The notes beneath the pieces were generated by a model, which was not told where the DNA came from, searched no databases, and saw only the letters and a list, made by a program, of their open reading frames with translations. This document shows, in pieces, positions 9,701 through 18,700 of a DNA stretch of 42,449 nt (positions are counted from its first letter, which is position 1; each line of letters starts with the position of its first letter). This stretch comes from 70-18 sp041691815. GTDB lineage: Bacteria; Pseudomonadota; Alphaproteobacteria; Acetobacterales; Acetobacteraceae. The DNA is taken from the NCBI GenBank assembly GCA_041691815.1, contig JBEPTZ010000027.1, positions 1 to 42,449 of the forward strand, read 5' to 3'. The translations under genes were made by a program, and so were the position numbers.

Positions 9701-12700
9701 GGGCTGTGGACCGCCGATGACGCGGCGCAGCTGGTGCTGAACGGCACGGTGATCGGCTCGGTGAACGGGCAGTATGGCGGGCTGGTGGCGTTCGGGGTGA
9801 GTGCTGCCTCCGGGTTGCTGGTGCAGGGCGTCAACACGCTCGACATCAGCATGACCTATGTCGCCAACAACTGGGATGGCGCGCGGCTGGAGGGCGGAAT
9901 CGATGTTGCGGTGCCGGGCACGGTGCTGACCGCGAGCAACATCACCCAGGGCTGGAACCCGAGCGGCCTCGGCGGGCTGCTGACCAACGGGGTGGATGGC
10001 GGCAATGACAGTCTGCAAGGCGGGGTCAATGCCGATACCCTGAACGGGTTGGGCGGCAACGATACGCTGTATGGCGGCTCCGGCGCCGACAGCCTTTCGG
10101 GCGGCAGCGGCGAGGATAATCTGTACGGCGAGTACGGCCAGGACACGCTGGCCGCCGGCAGTGGCAACGATTATCTGGATCCGGGCTACGGCAATGACAG
10201 CGCCGATGGCGGCGCCGGCAGCGACACGCTGGTGGGAAGCTACGGCAATGATACGCTGGCCGGCGGCGACGGGGCGGACAGCCTGAGCGACCAGTATGGC
10301 AATAATTCGCTGGACGGCGGCGCCGGCAACGACACCTTCAGCGCGCTGGATGCCGGCGATACCGCGGGCGGCAACACGCTGGCCGGTGGGGCAGGCCAGG
10401 ACGTATTCCGGCTGGGCACCTCCCCCGGCTATTCGCCGACCAGTTTCAATGCCGATGTGATCACCGATTTCACCGCCGGCGACGCGGGCGACGTGCTGGA
10501 TATCGGCACGCTGCTGCAGTGGTCGCAGTATTACGGCGGCTGGAACCCAGCCAGCAATCCGTTCCTCAACGGCTATCTGCGGCTGTCGCAGTCCGGGGCG
10601 GATACGCTGCTGCAACTGGATCGCGACGGGCCTTCCGGCAGCAGCAACTTCGCCACCGTGCTGACGCTGCGCAACACCAGCCTCGGCGATTTCACCGCGG
10701 CGAATTTCACCCCGCTGTTCGCGCCGCTGGCTACGGTTTCGGTGGTGCAGAATGGCACCAGCGGCGATGATTACCTGCAGGGCGGCATCGCCAACGACAC
10801 GCTGAACGGGCTGGCCGGCAACGACACGGTGATCGGCTATGGCGGCGATGATTCGCTCACCGGCGATACCGGCAATGATTCGATCGACGGCGGCCAGGAC
10901 AACGATACGATCAGCGGCGGTGACGGCAACAACACGCTGCTGGGCGGCAGCGGCAATGACTCGATCAGCAGCCTGGGCGGGGCGGACTCGATCGACGCCG
11001 GCGACGGCAACGATACCGTCTCCTCGGGCGCCGGGGCGGGCAACGATACCGTGCTGGGCGGCGCCGGGACCGACTCGCTGGTGGGCGGCGACGGCAATGA
11101 CTCGATCACCGCGGCGGCTGGCAGCGAGGTGACCAATGATGTGCTGGTCGGCAATGCCGGCGCCGACACGCTGATCGGCAGCGAAGGCGCCAACAGCCTG
11201 AGCGGCGGCGGCGGCGCCGACAGCATCGAGGGCCATGGCGGCAATGACACGCTGAACGGCGGGACCGGCGCCGATACCATGCTGGGTGGCGCCGGCAACG
11301 ACCTGTATGTGGTGACCGACGCCGGCGATGTGGTGACCGAACTGGTCGGCGAGGGCGCGGATACCGTGCAGGCGAACATCAATTTCGCGCTGCCGGACAA
11401 TGTGGAGAATCTGCAGGGCCTGGGTGGGCTGGCGCTGACGCTGACCGGCAACGCGCTGGCCAACACGCTCACCGCCAACGGCGGCGGCGACACGCTGATC
11501 GGCGGCGATGCCAACGACACGCTGTATGGCGGCAGCGGCGCGGACAGTCTGAGGGGCGATGCCGGGGCGGACTACCTGGCGGCCGGCGCCGGTAACGACA
11601 CGTTGGCCGGCGGCGGCGGTTATGACACGCTGTATGGGGAGGGCGACAACGACAGCATCACCGCCGCGGCGCACAGCTATGTGGATGCCGGCACCGGCGA
11701 TGACAGCGTGGCGGCCGGCGACAATGCGACGGTCTATGGCCAGGCCGGCAATGACCGCTTCAGCATCCTGGGCGGTGCCAGCCAGTACGATGGCGGCGCC
11801 GGGACCGACAGCTTCCTCAATGTTTCCTCCAACACCGCGCATGGCGGGGCGGCGGATACGCTGACCGGCGGCGCCAATGCGGATGTGTTCACGCTGGCGG
11901 CCGACCTCACCCTGGCGATCACCGCCGATGTGGTGACCGATTTCACCGCCGGCGTCGGCGGCGATGTGGTGAATCTGGGCGCGGTGCTGACCGCACTCTC
12001 GGGCTACAGCGCCGGCAGCAACCCGTTCAACGGCGGCTTCCTGCGCGTGGCGCAGGACGGCAACGACGTGGTGCTGCAGGTGGACCGCGACGGCGGCGCC
12101 AACGCGCTGGTGGACCTGCTGCGGTTGCAGAACGTGCTGGCGACGGCATTGACCGCGGATAACTTCTCCGACAGCGCCAGCGCGCATTTCGCGCCGAACG
12201 GCGTGACCTTGCATCAGGTCGGGAGCGCCGGGGGCGACACGCTGGCCGGCACGCCGGGCAACGACACCATCGAGGGGCTGGGCGGGGCGGACAGCATCAC
12301 CGGGGCGGCTGGGGCGGACAGCCTGGATGGCGGCGATGCCAACGACACGCTGGATGGCGGCGCCGACAACGACACGCTGCTGGGCGGGGCGGGCAACGAT
12401 TCGCTGGTGGATGGCACCGGCAATGACAGCCTCTCCGGCGATGCCGGGGCGGATACGCTGAGTGGCCAGGCCGGTGACGATACGCTTTCGGGTGGCGACG
12501 ACAACGACTCGGTTATAGATGGCAGCGGCAATAATTCGCTGAGCGGCGATGGCGGCAACGACACGCTGAACGGGCACGGCACGCTGGATGGCGGCGCCGG
12601 CAATGACCTGATCTATCTGCAGGGCAACGGCAACTCGGCCACCGGCGGCGACGGCAACGATACCGTGTATGGCGATGCCGGCGACACCATCGATGGCGGC

Positions 12701-15700
12701 ATCGGCAATGACGAGTTGCACAGCGCCGCGGGTGCGGACTCGCTGACCGGCGGGGCCGGTGATGACACGCTGATCGGCAATGGCGGCAACGACACGCTGG
12801 ATGGCGGCGCCGGCTACGATATCGCGACCTATGGCGGCAATCTGGCCGACTACGCGGTGACCAGCGACGGCAGCGGCGGGGTGTTCGTGCAGGACACCCG
12901 CGCCGGCGCGCCGGATGGCACCGATCATGTGACCAATGTCGAGCTGCTGCGCTTCGCCGACCAGGAGCTGTACTACAACACCCCGGCCGGGCAGGCGCTG
13001 GCCGGCACGCCGGCGGATGACAGCATCTACGGCACCGATGGCAGCGACACGATCGGCTATGACGATCCGTCGAAGAACCTGCCGCCCGATTTCCTGCCGT
13101 ACGATAATTCCGGCTTCGACCTGCTGTCCGGCGGCTATGGCAACGACCTGCTGTATGGCGGGCGCGGCAACGACGTGCTGGATGGCGGCGCCGGGGCCGA
13201 TACGCTGATCGGCGGGCTGGCCAACGACACGCTGCTGGGCGGCACCGGGGCGGACAGCCTGATCGGCGGCGGCGATACCTCAGCCGATAGCGGCACCGAC
13301 GATGACAGCCTGGTGGGCGGCGACGGGTTCGACACGCTGGATGGCGGCGTCGGCAACGACACGCTGGATGGCGGCAACGGCGATGACAGTCTGATCGGCG
13401 GGCTGGGCAATGACAGCCTGACCGACGGTGCCGGGGCCAATACGCTGGATGCCGGGGTGGGCGACGACACGCTCTCGGGTGTCGGCACGCTGCTGGGCGG
13501 CGACGGCCGCGATTATCTCACCGGCGGCAGTGCCGGCAGTTCGCTGGATGGCGGCGTCGGCAACGACACGCTCTCGGGCAGCGGACTGCTGGTTGGCGGA
13601 CTGGGCGACGACGTCGTGGCGGTGGCGGTCGGCAGCGGCTTCGGCGGCTCCGGCAACGACACGCTGGGCACCGTCTATTACTATCAGGGTCCAGTGAACC
13701 TGGATGGCGGCGACGGCAACGACGTGGTGAATGGTGGTTCCTCCGGCGATACACTGGCCGGCGGACTTGGCAATGACACGATCAGCGGCGGCGATGGGGC
13801 CGACAGCCTTTCGGGCGGCGCCGATCTCGACACGCTGGCCGGCGGTATCGGCAACGACACCATCGATGGCGGCGGCGCCGAGCATAACGTGGCGCTGCAG
13901 GCCGGCGCGCGCGACAGCTATACCGTGGCGCACCAGCTGATCGGCGGCCAGGACTGGTACGTGGTCTCCGATAATCGCGGCACCGACGGCACCGACATGG
14001 TGACCAATGTCGATACGCTGCGCTTCTCCGACCAGGACTTCTCGCTGGTGCCGGCGACCGCCGGCGCGGTGGTGACCGGCACCGCGGCGGCCGAGACCCT
14101 GCTGGGCGGCGACTTCGATGACATCATTGCCGGCGGCGGTGGCGGCGATTCGCTGTCCGGCGGGGATGGCAACGATCAGCTTTCCGACGTTTCCGGCGCC
14201 AACGTGCTGGATGGCGGCCTCGGCAATGACGTGCTGACCGGCGGCTCCGGCCATGACACGCTGCTGGGCGGCGACGGCGACGATCAGTTGCATGGCGGCG
14301 GCGCCAGCTCCTCGCTGGATGGCGGGGCGGGCGATGACATCGCCACCGGCGGTGCGGGCAACGACACGCTGCTGGGCGGCGATGGCGTGGATACGCTGAC
14401 CGACAGCCAGGGGATCAACGCGATCATCGGCGGCGATGGCGATGACAGCCTGACCGGCACTGGCGCGCTGGAAGGCGATGGCGGCAACGACACGCTGTCG
14501 GGCACCGGCACGCTGGGCGGCGGCGACGGCAACGACTCGCTGTATGGCGCGGCCTCGGGCAGCCATCTGAGCGGCGATGCCGGCAACGACACGCTGGTGG
14601 CCAACTATTACGCCGGCAACGCCTTCACGCTGGATGGCGGCGATGGCGATGACAGCCTGGTGGGTTCGGTCGGCGACAACACGCTGATCGGCGGCGACGG
14701 CGCCGATGCGCTGGTGGCCAATGCCGGCAACGACGCGCTGATCGGCGGTTCCGGCAATGACAGCCTGACCGGCGGCGCCGGCAACGATGTGGTGTATGGC
14801 GGATCGGGCGCTGATATTGCTTATTACGGAGGCAATCTTGCCGACTATTCGATCACCGCGACCAGTGAAGGCACCGTGGTGGTCGATCTGCGCGGTGGGT
14901 CGCCGGATGGCTCGGATACCGTGGTGGGGGTGGAACTGCTGCAGTTCGCCGACCACTCGTACAGCCTGACGGCCAGCAATGTCGGGCTGAACATCACCGG
15001 CACCGCGTTCGACGATATCCTCAGCGGCGATTACGGCAACGACACGATTGCGGGTGCCGACGGCAACGACCGGGTGTTCGGCGATTTCGGCAATGACAGC
15101 CTCGCCGGCAATGACGGCAACGATGCCGTGTATGGCGATGACGGCAACGATACCGAGTTGGGCGGGCTGGGCGACGACCATCTGTATGGCGGCAACAACG
15201 ACGACAGCCTGTCCGGCGATGACGGCAACGACACGCTGGATGGCGGCGACGGCAACGACACGCTGGCCGGCGTGGCCGGCGATGACAGCCTGACCGACTC
15301 CGGCGGCGTGAACCTGCTGGATGGCGGCGACGGCAACGACACGCTGTATGGCAACGGCACGCTCGCCGGCGATGCCGGGTACGACTCGCTGTCGGGCAGC
15401 GGTTCGCTGTCGGGCGGCGCGGATGACGACACGCTGTCCGGCACCGGCACGCTGGATGGCGGCGACGGGCAGGATGCGATCTATGCCGGCAGCAATACCA
15501 CCGGGCTGGGCGGGGCGGGCAACGACACGCTCGGCACCCAGTACTACTACCAGGGGCCGGTGAGCCTGGATGGCGGCGCCGGCAACAACGTGATCAGCGG
15601 CGGGTCGGGCAGCGACACGCTGATCGGCGGGACCGGTGCCGACACCGTCTCCGGCGGCGGCTATTACGACAGCAGCGACAGCATCAACGGCGGCGACGGC

Positions 15701-18700
15701 GCCAATTCGATCTACGCCGGCTATGGCGACGACACGGTGATCGCCGGCTCCGGCAACGACACCATCACCGGCGCCTGGGGCAATGACAGCATCGACGCCG
15801 GCGGCGGCACGAATCTCGCCGGCTATGGCGAACAGCGCGACCATTACTCGGTGGTGCAGGATGGCGCCGGCGGCTACTTCGTGGCCGACAACCGGGCGAC
15901 CGACGGCAATGGCGCGGACGGCACCGACGATGTGCTGCATGTGCAGACGCTGGCCTTCAGCGATGGCAATTTCGCGCCGGTGGCCGGCAATACCGGCACC
16001 GTGGTGACCGGCACCGCCGGCAACAACGCGCTCAATGGCAGCGGATTCGATGACAGCCTGGTGGGGTTGGGCGGCGACGACACGCTGCTGGGCAATGCCG
16101 GGCATGACCGGCTGCTGGGCGGGGTCGGCAATGACGGCCTGGATGGCGGCGACGGCAACGACGTGCTGCTGGGCGGTGACGGCAACGACACCATGCTGGG
16201 CGGCGCCGGCGATGACATCATCTATGACAGCGTCGGCGCCAATCTGGCCGGCGGCGGCGTTGGCAACGACACCATCACCACCACCGGCGCGGCGCAGGGC
16301 GATGCCGGCCGCGACGTGATCAGCGGCAGCGGCACGCTGTCCGGCGGCGACGACAATGACAGCATCAGCGGCAGCGGCCAGCTGGATGGTGGCGCCGGGG
16401 ATGACAGCCTCTCCGGCAGCGGCACGCTGACCGGCGATGCCGGCGATGACACGCTGTGGGGCGGTGGTTCGCTGGATGGCGGCGACGACAACGACGCCGT
16501 CTATGTCAGCGGCGGCGGCACCGGCATCGGCGGCGCCGGCAACGATGTGCTGGGCACCACCTACTACTATCAGGGCAGCTTGACGCTGGATGGCGGCGAT
16601 GGCGACGACACGCTGTCCGGCAGCTATTCGGCCGATACGCTGTCCGGCGGCACCGGCGATGATTCGATTGCCGGCGGCGACGGTGCGGATACCATTGACG
16701 GCGGCCAGGGCATCGACACCGTGGCCGGCGGCGGTGGCAACGATCTGCTGATCGCCGGGCTCGGTGGGCTCGGCGGCGTGGGTTTCGATGTCGCGGTGTA
16801 TAGCGGGCTGCGCGATGACTACAACGTGGTGGACAAGACCACCGCGGTGCTGCCGCCGATTGTCGTGAACGGGCAGACCGTTGCCGACTACGTGATCGTC
16901 ACCGATAACCGGCCGGGCTCGCCCGAGGGGCAGGACACGCTGGTCGGTTTCCATCATCTGCAGTTCGCCGATGGCGCCTACATCGCGGCGGCCAATCCGG
17001 GCAACACCATCGAGGGCAGTGCGCTCGCCGATACCATCACCGATCATTCGACGTTCGGCGCAGCGGGGCCGAACCAGCATAATTCCGGCTCGGGCGATGA
17101 CAGCATCACCGCCTATGCCGGCAATGACAGCATCGACGGGCTGGCCGGCTATGACAGCATCGACGGCGGCGACGGCAACGACACCATCGAGGGCGGCAGC
17201 GAGAACGACACCATCCTCGGCGGCACCGGCAATGACAGCATCGACGGCGGTACCTTCGACGATCTGATCTATGGCGGCGACGGCAACGACACCATCACCG
17301 GCGGCGACGGCTATGACGTGATCTACGGCGAGGCCGGATTCAACTCGCTTGATGGCGGCAACGGCGATGACACCATCTATGGGGGCGACAGTGCCGATAC
17401 CATCCAGGCCGGCGCCGGCAACGACTCGGTGGATGCCGGGGCGGGCAACGACACGCTGCTGGGCGCGGTCGGCGATGACAGCCTGTCGGGCGGGCTCGGC
17501 AACGACTCGCTGGACGACACGCTGGGCGCCAATGCGCTGTCCGGCGGCGATGGCGACGACCGGATCACCGGCTCGGGCACGCTGGATGGCGGCACCGGCA
17601 ATGATGTGCTGCTTGGCAGTGCCGGCGGCGACAGCCTGCAGGGCGGCGATGGCGATGACGATCTCACCGGCGGCGCCGGCGATGACACCATCGATGGCGG
17701 CGCCGGCAGCAACCTGCTGCATCTGGCCGGGGCGCGCAGCCACTACATGCTGACCCTGGAGGGGCTTGGGGTTCGCATCGTCGACAATTACGGCACCGAT
17801 GGGTCCGACCTGGCGTTCAACGTGCAGCAGGTGGCGTTCCTGGACGGCACGATCGCGCTGACCGGTGGTGTCAACCTGCTTGGCGATGCCGGCGACAACG
17901 TGCTGACCGGGAGCTCGGGGGACGACATCCTGGCCGGTCAGGACGGCAACGACACGCTGGCGGGACAGGCTGGCAACGACAATCTGGACGGCGGCCAGGG
18001 CAATGACAGCCTCGATGGCGGCGACGGCCAGGACGTGCTGACCGGGGCTGCCGGGCTGGATACCCTGCTCGGCGGCGTCGGCGATGATCAGCTGGATGGC
18101 GGCGACGGCAATGACAGCCTGGACGGCGGCGTCGGCAACGATACCCTGCTGGGTTCGGCCGGCAATGACACCGCGCTGGGCAACGACGGCAATGACAGCC
18201 TGGATGGCGGCGACGGCAATGACAGCATCGATGCTGGCATCGGCAACGACACCGTGCTGGGCGGCTTCGGCCAGGACACGCTGCTGGGCAATGACGGCGC
18301 CGATAGCATCGACGGCGGCGACAACAACGACAGCATCGACGGCGGCGCCGGCAACGACACCATCCAGGGTGGCTTCAACAACGACACCCTGAACGGCGGT
18401 GCGGGCAATGACTCGATCACCGATGGGCTGAACGCCAACAGCATCAACGGGGGCGCCGGCAACGACACGCTGTTCGGCAATGGCACGGTGGATGGCGGCG
18501 ACGACAACGACGTGGTCAGGGGCACCGGTTGGCTGCTTGGTGGCGCCGGTGACGACGTGGTCTCGGCGGCGGTTTATGCCGGCGCCACCACCATCTCCGG
18601 CGGCAGCGGCAACAACACGATGACCGGCGCCAATGGCAATGACGTGATCTCGGCGCTGGACGGCAACGACTCGCTGGTCGGCGGGGCCGGCGAGGATACC

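Noticed and set aside
5036..12928. A 2,630-codon open frame antisense to the giant RTX gene
   Set aside because: It mirrors the biased GGC/GAC/AAC/ACG codons of the repeat array, giving low-complexity Val/Ala/Ile/Gln text with no ribosome binding site and no family features. It is a shadow.
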